Assembly: GCA_017860085.1 (NCBI GenBank)
Contig: JAFNAJ010000033.1
Location: 1 to 12,681, forward strand
Length of the DNA stretch: 12,681 nucleotides
DNA from: Acidobacteriota bacterium
GTDB taxonomy: Bacteria > Acidobacteriota > Vicinamibacteria > Vicinamibacterales > JAFNAJ01
Direction of reading: 5' to 3'
Shown: positions 1 to 5,966 of the stretch, piece by piece
Layout: every line of letters starts with the position of its first letter
Position numbering within the stretch: position 1 is the first letter of the stretch
Position numbers and translations under genes: made by a program
The notes under the pieces: generated by a model
What the model saw: the letters and a program-made list of their open reading frames with translations, nothing else
Told to the model about the DNA's origin: nothing
The model's database searches: none

Positions 1-64
1 GTCGAGTCCCGACCCTGGCGCTGCGCATCGAGTCGGCGGACACGGGTTCCCGGTGGCGGGTCAG

Positions 65-82
65 TATGCATAGCAATTCAGT
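65..82. promoter_or_regulatory. Distal ARG-box-like operator
   Basis: This 18-base site matches the general ARG-box consensus WNTGAATWWWWATTCANW at 15 of 18 positions; the right half (AATTCA) is intact. It is AT-rich against a GC-rich background. It lies 78 bp, centre to centre, upstream of the first of the paired boxes before argR, so it could be an auxiliary ArgR site or belong to a divergent gene outside the window. Nothing in bases 1-130 supports a gene with confidence. Confidence 0.4.
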
Positions 83-142
83 CTCGGGACCTCCCGCGAT
101 CCGAGAAGATAACGGAAAAGTAACGACGCGATGCGCGATCAG

Positions 143-180
143 CTTGCAATAGTATGCAAGTCTATGAAACTATATTCACT
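143..180. promoter_or_regulatory. Paired ARG boxes (ArgR operator) before argR
   Basis: Two 18-bp boxes lie at 143-160 and 163-180, separated by 2 bp. The downstream box (TATGAAACTATATTCACT) matches the ARG-box consensus at 16 of 18 positions. The upstream one is a perfect CTTGCA/TGCAAG inverted repeat matching at 12 of 18. ArgR hexamers typically bind pairs of boxes about 2-3 bp apart, so this looks like an autoregulatory operator controlling argRGH. It ends 23 bases before the argR start codon and covers the probable promoter. Confidence 0.75.
145..176 (+). promoter_or_regulatory. Candidate argR promoter inside the operator
   Basis: A -35-like TTGCAA at 145-150 is followed by AACTAT at 168-173 (17-bp spacer) or TATATT at 171-176 (20-bp spacer). 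Both hexamers lie within the paired ARG boxes, so bound ArgR would block RNA polymerase. The choice of -10 is uncertain; the region stands out by its AT content. Confidence 0.4.
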
Positions 181-203
181 TCGCGCAACGGCGCGGGACG
201 CGC

Positions 204-659
204 ATGTCCATCAAACGTTTTCGACAGGCGGCGATCCTCGACCTGGTGGCGCACGGCACGGTACGCAGCCAGGACGAACTGCGTCGCCTGCTTCGGGCGC
301 GCGGGATCGAGGCCACGCAGGCGACCTTGTCGCGAGACATCTCCGACCTCGGTCTCGTGAAGCACGCTGGTGACGGCGCCTATCTGCGCCAGGGCGATGC
401 GTTTCCCGTCGCCGATGGCGAGCGGGTCCTGCATCGCGCGGTCTCCGAGTACTTGCGGCGTGCCGACCGGGTCCAGCAGTTCGTCGTCCTGCGGACGGAT
501 GCAGGACAGGCGCAGGCGCTGGCGGTCGCGATCGACCGCTCCGGCAGCGCCGAGGTCGTAGGGACGATTGCCGGCGACGACACGATCCTCGTCATCGCGC
601 GTGACGCGCGACGGGCGGCCGCCTTCGCACGGCGGCTCGACGCCTGGGCGAGAGCTTAG
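204..659 (+). CDS. argR: Arginine repressor ArgR
   Basis: Arginine-sensing transcriptional repressor of arginine biosynthesis, acting as a hexamer on ARG boxes. The 151-residue length is typical of the family. Residues 1-70 form the winged helix-turn-helix, with the family signature ATQATLSRDISDLGLVK at 37-53, where Ser43-Arg44 mark the recognition helix. The C-terminal domain carries GTIAGDDT at 120-127, the loop whose aspartates bind L-arginine and build the trimer interface. The start at 204 gives the normal family N-terminus (MSIKRFRQAAI), although its ribosome binding site is weak. The gene heads argR-argG-argH and ends 17 bases before argG, so all three are probably co-transcribed and autoregulated through the paired boxes just upstream. 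Confidence 0.95.
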   Translation: MSIKRFRQAAILDLVAHGTVRSQDELRRLLRARGIEATQATLSRDISDLGLVKHAGDGAYLRQGDAFPVADGERVLHRAVSEYLRRADRVQQFVVLRTDAGQAQALAVAIDRSGSAEVVGTIAGDDTILVIARDARRAAAFARRLDAWARA

Positions 660-666
660 AAAGGAG
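660..666 (+). promoter_or_regulatory. Strong ribosome binding site of argG
   Basis: AAAGGAG directly after the argR stop codon, 10 bases before the argG ATG. It fixes the argG start and contrasts with the weak site before argR, consistent with more enzyme than repressor being made from a shared message. Confidence 0.7.
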
Positions 667-676
667 TCGACACGAC

Positions 677-1897
677 ATGCAGCGCATCGTGCTGGCGTAT
701 TCCGGAGGCCTCGACACGTCGGTGGCCATTCCTTGGCTGGCTGAGCGGTACGACGCCGAGATCATCGCCGTCACCCTCGACCTGGGACAGGGCCGCGAGT
801 TGACGAACGTCCGCGAGCGGGCGCTCGCCGTGGGCGCGATTCGCGCGCACGTCGTGGACGTGCGCGAGGAGTTCGCCCGGGACTACATCCTGCCCGCCCT
901 CAGGGCCGGGGCCATCTACGAGCACCGGTACCCGCTGGCCACCGCGCTCGGCCGTCCGTTGATCGCCAAGCACCTCGTGCGCATCGCGGAGATGGAGGGT
1001 GCGGTCGCGATCGCTCACGGCTGCACGGGGAAGGGGAACGACCAGGTGCGGCTCGACGTCTCCGCGCGCGCCTTGAACCCAGCCATCAAGGTCATTGCGC
1101 CGGCTCGGGTCTGGGGCATGACCCGGCCCGATGAGATCGAGTACGCGCGCGCCAGGAACATTCCGGTGCCGGCCACGATCGAGAGCCCGTACAGCACCGA
1201 TGCCAACCTGTGGGGACGGTCAATCGAGTGCGGCGTGCTCGAGGATCCCTGGGCCGAGCCGCCGGAGGACGTCTACACGCTCACCAGGGCGCCGGCGGAC
1301 TGCCCGGATTTGCCAGCCTACGTCGAGATCGAGTTCGAGGCTGGCGTGCCGGTCGGCATCAATGGCGTGGCCATGCCCCTCGTTGAGCTCGTGGCGAGCC
1401 TCGAGACCATCGCGGGGGCGCACGGCGTGGGGCGCATCGACATGGTCGAGAACCGGCTGGTCGGCATCAAGTCGCGCGAGGTCTACGAGGCGCCGGCGGC
1501 CGTGGTGCTGCACCTGGCGCACCGCGAACTCGAGGGGCTGGTGATCCCGCGCGACCTCGAGCGGCTCAAGTTCGAACTCGGCCGCGTCTACGCCGACCTG
1601 GTCTACAACGGCCTGTGGTTCGCGCCGACGCGCGAGGCGATCGATGCCTTTGTCGACAAGGTGCAGGGACGCGTCACCGGCACGGTCCGCCTCAAGTTGT
1701 TCAAGGGCGACTGCCGGGTCGTGGGCCGACGTTCGGCCCACGCGCTCTACGAACACGCATTGGCGACGTACGACGCCGGCGACGCGTTCGACCACTCGGC
1801 GGCCGAGGGGTTCATCAAGATCTGGGGATTGCCGGTGGAGACGTCGGCCAGGAAGAAGCCCGCGGCTCAACTGCAGACCCTCGGCGTGCACGCATGA
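677..1897 (+). CDS. argG: Argininosuccinate synthase
   Basis: Catalyses ATP-dependent condensation of citrulline and aspartate to argininosuccinate, the penultimate step of arginine synthesis, in the cytoplasm. The protein has 406 residues, the normal family length. The N-terminal PP-loop ATPase motif AYSGGLDTS lies at residues 7-15. Further family signatures follow: YPLATALGRPLIAKHL, AHGCTGKGNDQVR (ATP/citrulline site) and GRSIECGVLEDPW. The C-terminal half contains the expected SREVYEAPAA and KLFKGDC segments used in tetramerisation. The start is set by the AAAGGAG site 10 bases upstream. The stop codon overlaps the argH start as ATGA, implying translational coupling. No sign of damage. Confidence 0.97.
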   Translation: MQRIVLAYSGGLDTSVAIPWLAERYDAEIIAVTLDLGQGRELTNVRERALAVGAIRAHVVDVREEFARDYILPALRAGAIYEHRYPLATALGRPLIAKHLVRIAEMEGAVAIAHGCTGKGNDQVRLDVSARALNPAIKVIAPARVWGMTRPDEIEYARARNIPVPATIESPYSTDANLWGRSIECGVLEDPWAEPPEDVYTLTRAPADCPDLPAYVEIEFEAGVPVGINGVAMPLVELVASLETIAGAHGVGRIDMVENRLVGIKSREVYEAPAAVVLHLAHRELEGLVIPRDLERLKFELGRVYADLVYNGLWFAPTREAIDAFVDKVQGRVTGTVRLKLFKGDCRVVGRRSAHALYEHALATYDAGDAFDHSAAEGFIKIWGLPVETSARKKPAAQLQTLGVHA

Positions 1898-3282
1898 CGA
1901 CCCTGTGGTCGGGCCGGTTCGACGGGCAGCCTGATGCGGACGTCTTCGGGTTCGGCGCGTCGTTCGCCTTCGATCGCCGCCTGTTCGAAGACGATGTCAC
2001 CGGCAGCATCGCCTGGGCCGAAGCGCTTGCGAACGCGGGCGCCATCAGCGAGGACGATGGGCGCGCCATGGTCTCTGCGCTCCAGGCCATGCGCGAGGAG
2101 GGGCGGCGCGACTCCACGTTCGTGAACGGCCCGGACGAGGACGTCCACTCGTTTGTCGAGCGGGTTCTCGTCGAGCGGATCGGCGAGCCGGGCCGCCGGC
2201 TCCACACGGGGCGATCGAGAAACGAGCAGGTGGCGCTCGACCTGCGCTTGTACCTGCGGCGCCGCATTCCCCTGGTGCAGGCGCGTGTGGCCGCGCTCGT
2301 GGCGGCGTGCGCACGCCAGGCCGAACAGGCCGGCGGGGCCGTCATGCCGGCCTACACGCATCTCAGGCGCGCGCAGCCCGTCCTCATCGCACACTACTGG
2401 CTGGCGCACGCGGCGGCATTCCGCCGCGACCACACGCGGCTCGGTGCCGTGCGCGACGAGGCGGGCGAGCTCACCCTCGGCTCGGGGGCCGTCGTCGGTA
2501 CGGCCTACGCGATCGACGTCCACGCACTGGCCGCACGTCTCGGCTTGCCGCGCGTCGTGCGGAACAGCCTCGACGCCGCCTCCGACCGCGACTTCGTCGC
2601 GTCGTTCCTGCACGCGTCGGCGCTCTCGCTGATCCACCTCAGCCGGCTGGCCGAGGATCTGGTGATCTTCGGCAGCGAGGAGTTCGGCTTCGTCGAGCTC
2701 GACGACCGGGTCGCGACCGGCAGCAGCCTGATGCCGCAGAAGAAGAACCCCGACCCGCTCGAGCTCGTGCGGGGCAAGGCCGGGCGCGTGATCGGCCGCC
2801 TGACCGGCTGGCTCACGACACTGAAGGGGCTCCCGTCCGGCTACAACAAGGACCTGCAGGAGGACAAGGACGCGGTCTTCGACGTCGAGGACACCCTGTC
2901 GGCCTGCCTCGCGGCCACCGCTACCGTCGTCGACACGCTCAAGCTGCACACCCAGCCTTGTGCGGCGGCGGCCGAAGGCCTGCTCCTCGCCACGGACGTG
3001 GCCGATTTCCTCGTCCGCCGCGGCCTCGCGTTCCGTGACGCGCACGAGACTGTCGGACGCCTCGTTCGGCGCCTCGTCGACCAGGGGCGAACCTTCGACA
3101 GCCTCACCGACGACGAGTGGAGGGAGGCGAGCCCGTTGTTCGACGGCCGTGTGCACGACGCGATCTCGGCAGCTGCCTCGGTCAACGCCCGCACGACACC
3201 GCAATCGACGCACCCGCAGGCGGTGGCCGCCTCGCTCGCCGAGGTGCGCGAGTGGCTCGCCCAGACGGCTGACCACCGCTGA
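1894..3282 (+). CDS. argH: Argininosuccinate lyase
   Basis: Splits argininosuccinate into arginine and fumarate, the last step of arginine synthesis; a member of the fumarase/aspartase superfamily that works as a homotetramer. The 462 residues start with the typical MTTLWSGRF. The substrate motif HTGRSRNEQ is at 104-112 (Glu replaces the Asp often seen in RNDQ), followed by YTHLRRAQPV. The superfamily signature GSSLMPQKKNPD, with the catalytic serine of the flexible loop, starts at about residue 276. The open frame extends upstream to 1615, but that part lies inside argG; the ATG overlapping the argG stop codon gives the family N-terminus. It is the last gene of the argRGH unit. Confidence 0.97.
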   Translation: MTTLWSGRFDGQPDADVFGFGASFAFDRRLFEDDVTGSIAWAEALANAGAISEDDGRAMVSALQAMREEGRRDSTFVNGPDEDVHSFVERVLVERIGEPGRRLHTGRSRNEQVALDLRLYLRRRIPLVQARVAALVAACARQAEQAGGAVMPAYTHLRRAQPVLIAHYWLAHAAAFRRDHTRLGAVRDEAGELTLGSGAVVGTAYAIDVHALAARLGLPRVVRNSLDAASDRDFVASFLHASALSLIHLSRLAEDLVIFGSEEFGFVELDDRVATGSSLMPQKKNPDPLELVRGKAGRVIGRLTGWLTTLKGLPSGYNKDLQEDKDAVFDVEDTLSACLAATATVVDTLKLHTQPCAAAAEGLLLATDVADFLVRRGLAFRDAHETVGRLVRRLVDQGRTFDSLTDDEWREASPLFDGRVHDAISAAASVNARTTPQSTHPQAVAASLAEVREWLAQTADHR

Positions 3283-3284
3283 AT

Positions 3285-3302
3285 ACCGCGCCTGCCCGCG
3301 GT
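3285..3302 (+). terminator. Weak hairpin after argH
   Basis: ACCGCG and CGCGGT flank a 6-base loop (CCTGCC) immediately after the argH stop and are followed by TTTGCC. The 6-bp stem and very short T run make it at best a weak intrinsic terminator. Its position at the end of the arg unit and just before a new promoter supports the role. Confidence 0.35.
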
Positions 3303-3331
3303 TTGCCTCCCCAATCGCGCTCTGCTACACT
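3303..3331 (+). promoter_or_regulatory. Sigma70-type promoter for the zinc-ribbon gene
   Basis: TTGCCT at 3303-3308, a 17-bp spacer and TACACT at 3326-3331, the latter preceded by TGC, giving an extended -10. Spacing is ideal. It lies 58 bases before the start codon of the downstream gene, which carries a GGGGG ribosome binding site at 3376-3380. Confidence 0.6.
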
Positions 3332-3388
3332 ACGTCGTCCCACGCAAGGGCTTCCCTCCCGCCGCTGCCTCTTCCGGGGGATTTTCAC

Positions 3389-4054
3389 ATGGAGCAACGC
3401 CGGCTTCGGGTCGGTGACAACATCGACGACTACTGTCCGCGCGAGCGCCGCCTGACCACCCACACCGTCGTGGCGATGGTGGGTGACGCCGTCAAACAGA
3501 CGCGTTGCACGACGTGCGACGCGGAGCACGTCTTCAAGGACGCGAAGGTGCCCCCACGGCGCAAGCCCAAGGAAGCCCCGGGGGTCCTGGTGTCGCCGGA
3601 GGCGCGAGTGCCCGGAACGCTGACGCAGCCCCCGACGGCGGCGCCCGCGTTGGCCGAGGCGCCCCTTGACGCCAGCCCGGTCCAGCCGCCCGGGGAGCAG
3701 CCAGCGGTGGCAGCCGCCCCCAAGACGCCAGACGACGAGGGGCCGGTGCACCGACGACTGATTCGCGCGGTGCTGCCACGAGTCGAGGGTCACGTTCCTG
3801 TGCGACAGATGCCGGAGTTCACCATGCGCCAGCCCGGCGTGCGGCATCCGGACCTGGTCAACGGCAACGGACGGCGCGGCAGGGAGGATGGCAATCGGGC
3901 TTCCACCGCGCCGCCATTCCGGGGCGGGCACGGCCGCTCGTTTTCGCGCCCGGCCAAGGGCGGGCGGCCAGGTGGGTCTCCCCACGGGTCGCCACATGGC
4001 CACGGCCCGCGGCGGGGCCGGCACTCGGGCGGCGGCAAGAAGCGATCGCGCTAG
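3389..4054 (+). CDS. Zinc-ribbon protein with basic Gly-rich tail, unknown function
   Basis: Predicted protein of 221 residues; I do not recognise a named family. The first 50 residues look like a small zinc-binding domain with Cys16, Cys40 and Cys43 (CTTC), and His25 or His47 as a possible fourth ligand. Residues about 54-115 are Pro/Ala-rich and probably disordered. The last 70 are rich in Gly, Arg, His and Ser (GGHGRSFSRP, SPHGSPHGHGPRRGRHSGGG) and end in KKRSR, resembling RGG-type nucleic-acid-binding tails. The start at 3389 is chosen because a clear promoter and GGGGG site precede it and the zinc domain begins there; the frame is open further up only inside argH. It is monocistronic, between argH and fabI. 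An RNA- or ribosome-associated role is a guess. Confidence 0.75.
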   Translation: MEQRRLRVGDNIDDYCPRERRLTTHTVVAMVGDAVKQTRCTTCDAEHVFKDAKVPPRRKPKEAPGVLVSPEARVPGTLTQPPTAAPALAEAPLDASPVQPPGEQPAVAAAPKTPDDEGPVHRRLIRAVLPRVEGHVPVRQMPEFTMRQPGVRHPDLVNGNGRRGREDGNRASTAPPFRGGHGRSFSRPAKGGRPGGSPHGSPHGHGPRRGRHSGGGKKRSR

Positions 4055-4066
4055 AGTCGACCGGGC

Positions 4067-4115
4067 GATCGGCAATCAGCGCTCAGCAGTCAGCCATCAG
4101 CGATCAGCTCTGAGC
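4067..4115. repeat. Tandem 7-bp repeats, TCAGC type
   Basis: Five consecutive 7-mers of form NNTCAGC run in perfect register from 4074 to 4108 (AATCAGC, GCTCAGC, AGTCAGC, CATCAGC, GATCAGC). A diverged copy lies on each side (GATCGGC at 4067-4073, TCTGAGC at 4109-4115). The array is noncoding, just downstream of the zinc-ribbon gene, and pairs with an inverted array further on. Confidence 0.8.
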
Positions 4116-4118
4116 GGT

Positions 4119-4136
4119 CCACGGTCAGGGTCGTGG
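4119..4136. repeat. Short stem-loop between the two 7-mer arrays
   Basis: CCACG (4119-4123) and CGTGG (4132-4136) can pair around an 8-base loop. It sits between two oppositely oriented 7-mer arrays, so it would form the tip of the larger imperfect hairpin spanning 4067-4179. Confidence 0.45.
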
Positions 4137-4140
4137 CCCG

Positions 4141-4179
4141 GGCCGACGGCTGAAGACTGAGAGCCGAGAGCGAGCCGAG
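4141..4179. repeat. Tandem 7-bp repeats in inverted orientation, GCTGA type
   Basis: Units with 7-bp period and core GCTGA or GCCGA (GGCCGAC, GGCTGAA, GACTGAG, AGCCGAG, then a 4-base slip and AGCCGAG). The core is the reverse complement of the TCAGC core of the array at 4067-4115, so the two can fold into one long imperfect hairpin. It ends 10 bases before the purine-rich ribosome binding site of fabI (GGAGGAGAGG at 4189-4198). Confidence 0.65.
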
Positions 4180-4205
4180 TCATTGGCTGGAGGAGAGGTC
4201 AATCG

Positions 4206-4982
4206 ATGAGCCTGCTGTCCGGCAAGTGCGGAGTGATCGTCGGCGTCGCCAACAAGCGGTCGCTCGCGTGGGCGATTGCGCAAGCAGCCGCCGCGCAGGG
4301 CGCACGCCTGCTGCTCACGTACCAAGGCGAGCGCCTGGGCGAGAACGTCCGGGAATTGGCGGCGACGCTGCCCGAGCCGCCGGTGCTGGCCCAGTGTGAC
4401 GTGACCGTCGATGCCGATATCGCGGCCCTGGTCGAGACGGCCGAGCGGGAACTCGGGGGCGTCGACTTCCTCGTGCACGGCGTGGCGTTCGCGCCGCGCG
4501 AGGCCCTCGCGGCGCCGTTTGTCGAGACGAGTCGCGAGGCGTTCCGCATCGCGCTCGACGTCAGCGCGTACTCGCTCATCGCGCTCGCCAACGCGGTGGC
4601 GCCGTCGATGGAGCGCCGCGGTGGCGGCAGCGTCGTGTCGCTCACCTACCTGGGGAGCGAGCGGGTCTTTCCCAACTACAACGTGATGGGCGTCGCCAAG
4701 GCCGCCCTCGAGGCCTCGGTGCGTTACCTCGCCAGCGACCTGGGCCCGCGGCACATCCGCGTGAATGCCATCTCGGCCGGACCGGTGAAGACGCTCGCCG
4801 CCGCCGGCATCTCGGGTTTCTCCGCCATTCTCCAGATCTACCGCGACCGCGCCCCGCTGCGGCGGAACATCGAGGCCGCCGAGGTGGCCGATGCCGCGCT
4901 CTTTCTCCTGGGCGACGCGGGACGCGCAGTGACCGGCGAGACCCTGATGGTGGACGCGGGCTTCCACATCATGGGGATGTAG
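4206..4982 (+). CDS. fabI: Enoyl-[acyl-carrier-protein] reductase (NADH), FabI type
   Basis: Reduces trans-2-enoyl-ACP to acyl-ACP, the last step of each fatty-acid elongation cycle, in the cytoplasm; probably a tetramer. The 258 residues form a single Rossmann-fold short-chain dehydrogenase of the divergent FabI branch. The cofactor motif GVANKRSLAWAIA is at 13-25, instead of the classical TGxxxGxG. The active site shows Tyr148, Tyr158 and Lys165, i.e. the Y-x6-K spacing of FabI (YNVMGVAK) and not the Y-x3-K of ordinary SDRs. Ala94 aligns with Gly93 of the E. coli enzyme in the triclosan-contact segment (HGVAFAP); alanine there is also common in sensitive enzymes. A strong GGAGGAGAGG site precedes the start. 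It converges with the next gene, 2 bp apart. Confidence 0.96.
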   Translation: MSLLSGKCGVIVGVANKRSLAWAIAQAAAAQGARLLLTYQGERLGENVRELAATLPEPPVLAQCDVTVDADIAALVETAERELGGVDFLVHGVAFAPREALAAPFVETSREAFRIALDVSAYSLIALANAVAPSMERRGGGSVVSLTYLGSERVFPNYNVMGVAKAALEASVRYLASDLGPRHIRVNAISAGPVKTLAAAGISGFSAILQIYRDRAPLRRNIEAAEVADAALFLLGDAGRAVTGETLMVDAGFHIMGM

Positions 4983-4984
4983 CC

Positions 4985-5695
4985 TCACCAGCCTTCGTTG
5001 AGGATCCTCTCGAGAGGAAGGCCGCACTCGAGCAGTGCGGCAGTCAGGTCGACCACGAAGCCGCGCGGCCCGCACACGCAGGCCAGGGTCCTCGCCCCGG
5101 CCACGACCGACCGGAGCAGGTCGACGTTGATGCGCCCGGTTCGCCAGGGCTGACGAGCCTCGGCCTCGCGCGTCAGCGTGACGACGGCCCGCAGGAGACC
5201 CCGCCCGACCAACTCGGCGATCTCGCTGGCAAACGCGACGTCGTGGCCGGTACGGGCGCTGTAGACGAGCGTCACGCGCGGACCGACCGTGTCGGCCAGC
5301 AGGTGTCGCCACATCGAGCGCAGCGGTGCGACGCCCGTGCCTCCGGCAACGAGCAGGACGTCTGACGCGTCCACCGGCGCTGGCAGCACCAGCGAGCCGA
5401 AGGGTCCCTCGACATCCACGAAGGCGCCCACCGAGATGTCGAACCCATGCGCGGCGAGATCATCTGTCCCCACCCCCACCAGGAACTCGAGCACGCCTCG
5501 CGTGCAGACGTCGGCCGGCGACGACGCGATGGAGTAGGGCTTGCGCACGGCGCCACCGTGGAGGCCAAGCCTCACGGCCTGCCCTGGTACAAATGGGTAA
5601 GCGCCGTGCTCGACCGACAAGGTCAGCAAGGCAGCGCGTGGGGTCGTGCGCACGACGCTGCGCACGGGCAACGTGACAAGGCGGGACGGCGGCAT
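4985..5695 (-). CDS. FAD/NAD(P)-binding oxidoreductase (ferredoxin/flavodoxin reductase family)
   Basis: Two-domain flavoprotein that would move electrons between NAD(P)H and an unknown carrier. With the start at 5695 it has 236 residues. The N-terminal beta-barrel has the FAD motif RKPYSIASSP (RxYS type) after PFVPGQAVRL. The C-terminal domain has the nucleotide motif LLVAGGTGVAPLRSM and the late ACVCGPRGF motif, ending in LNEGW. There is no [2Fe-2S] cysteine cluster, unlike HyhG. The frame is open to an ATG at 5767, adding 24 basic residues. I prefer 5695 because family members begin near PPSRLVTLPV and because the extra segment falls in a perfect 13-bp inverted repeat and over a candidate promoter; neither start has a clear ribosome binding site. 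The partner and physiological role cannot be read from the sequence. Confidence 0.85.
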   Translation of the reverse strand: MPPSRLVTLPVRSVVRTTPRAALLTLSVEHGAYPFVPGQAVRLGLHGGAVRKPYSIASSPADVCTRGVLEFLVGVGTDDLAAHGFDISVGAFVDVEGPFGSLVLPAPVDASDVLLVAGGTGVAPLRSMWRHLLADTVGPRVTLVYSARTGHDVAFASEIAELVGRGLLRAVVTLTREAEARQPWRTGRINVDLLRSVVAGARTLACVCGPRGFVVDLTAALLECGLPLERILNEGW

Positions 5696-5718
5696 CGACG
5701 CGAGCGACCGGACGCGCG

Positions 5719-5727
5719 ATCTTAGCA
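5719..5727 (-). promoter_or_regulatory. Candidate extended -10 for the oxidoreductase gene
   Basis: On the minus strand the sequence reads TGC-TAAGAT, an extended -10 element lying about 24 bases before the preferred ATG at 5695. No convincing -35 exists at 17 bp; the expected -35 region instead falls in the right half of a 13-bp inverted-repeat structure, where a regulator could act. Confidence 0.35.
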
Positions 5728-5728
5728 C

Positions 5729-5773
5729 CGCGACATGCCGCTCGGCGCGCTTGACGCGGTGCGGCATGTCGCG
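5729..5773. repeat. Perfect 13-bp inverted repeat in the divergent control region
   Basis: CGCGACATGCCGC at 5729-5741 is the exact reverse complement of 5761-5773. The 19-base spacer holds an inner CGCG/CGCG stem (5746-5749 with 5755-5758) and a TTGACG hexamer at 5751-5756 on the + strand. It lies between a minus-strand oxidoreductase and a plus-strand hydrogenase operon. It could be a dyad operator for a dimeric regulator, or an RNA hairpin if transcribed. Confidence 0.75.
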
Positions 5774-5780
5774 ATAGGTT
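5751..5780 (+). promoter_or_regulatory. Possible hydrogenase-operon promoter
   Basis: TTGACG at 5751-5756 is a good -35 hexamer; the best -10 at compatible spacing is TAGGTT at 5775-5780 (18-bp spacer), which matches poorly. A start here would leave an untranslated leader of about 180 bases before hyhB. No better candidate was seen between 5781 and 5950, which is GC-rich. Confidence 0.25.
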
Positions 5781-5966
5781 GATCACTGAGCGTCGCGCGC
5801 GCTGCGCGATCAGGCACCTTCCTCAGCAGCGCGCCAGCCTGCCCCCAGCCCGGGACCTCGCCACCGCCCGGATCGGGTGGGGGCCGCCGGGCAGCACTGG
5901 ACACGACGCCCTCCCGATGTCAGTGTCTTTCGGCACCGGGCCTTCCGATCCGGAGGGGTACCGCCG

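Noticed and set aside
1..71. Possible start of a divergent minus-strand gene (ATG at 71-69)
   Set aside because: Only 23 codons fit in the window, with no recognisable sequence or ribosome binding site.
1867..3276. 469-codon open frame on the minus strand opposite argH
   Set aside because: It lies wholly antisense to a clear argH. Its Arg/Val/Glu/His-rich low-quality composition is the usual shadow of GC-rich third positions.
4067..4179. CRISPR-like array
   Set aside because: The units are only 7 bp with no unique spacers, and no cas genes are present.
5005..5018. 14-bp perfect palindrome TCCTCTCGAGAGGA near the convergent fabI/oxidoreductase ends
   Set aside because: A 7-bp half-site palindrome is expected about once by chance in a window this size, it lies inside coding sequence, and it has no loop or T run to act as a terminator.
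5779..5812. FNR/CRP-like TTGAT and ATCAG half-sites upstream of hyhB
   Set aside because: The half-sites are far from the required 4-base spacing of TTGATNNNNATCAA; the match is not better than chance.
5877..5966. N-terminal extension of hyhB from an ATG at 5877
   Set aside because: The 30 added residues look unlike the family, while the ATG at 5967 has a GGAGGGG ribosome binding site at good spacing.
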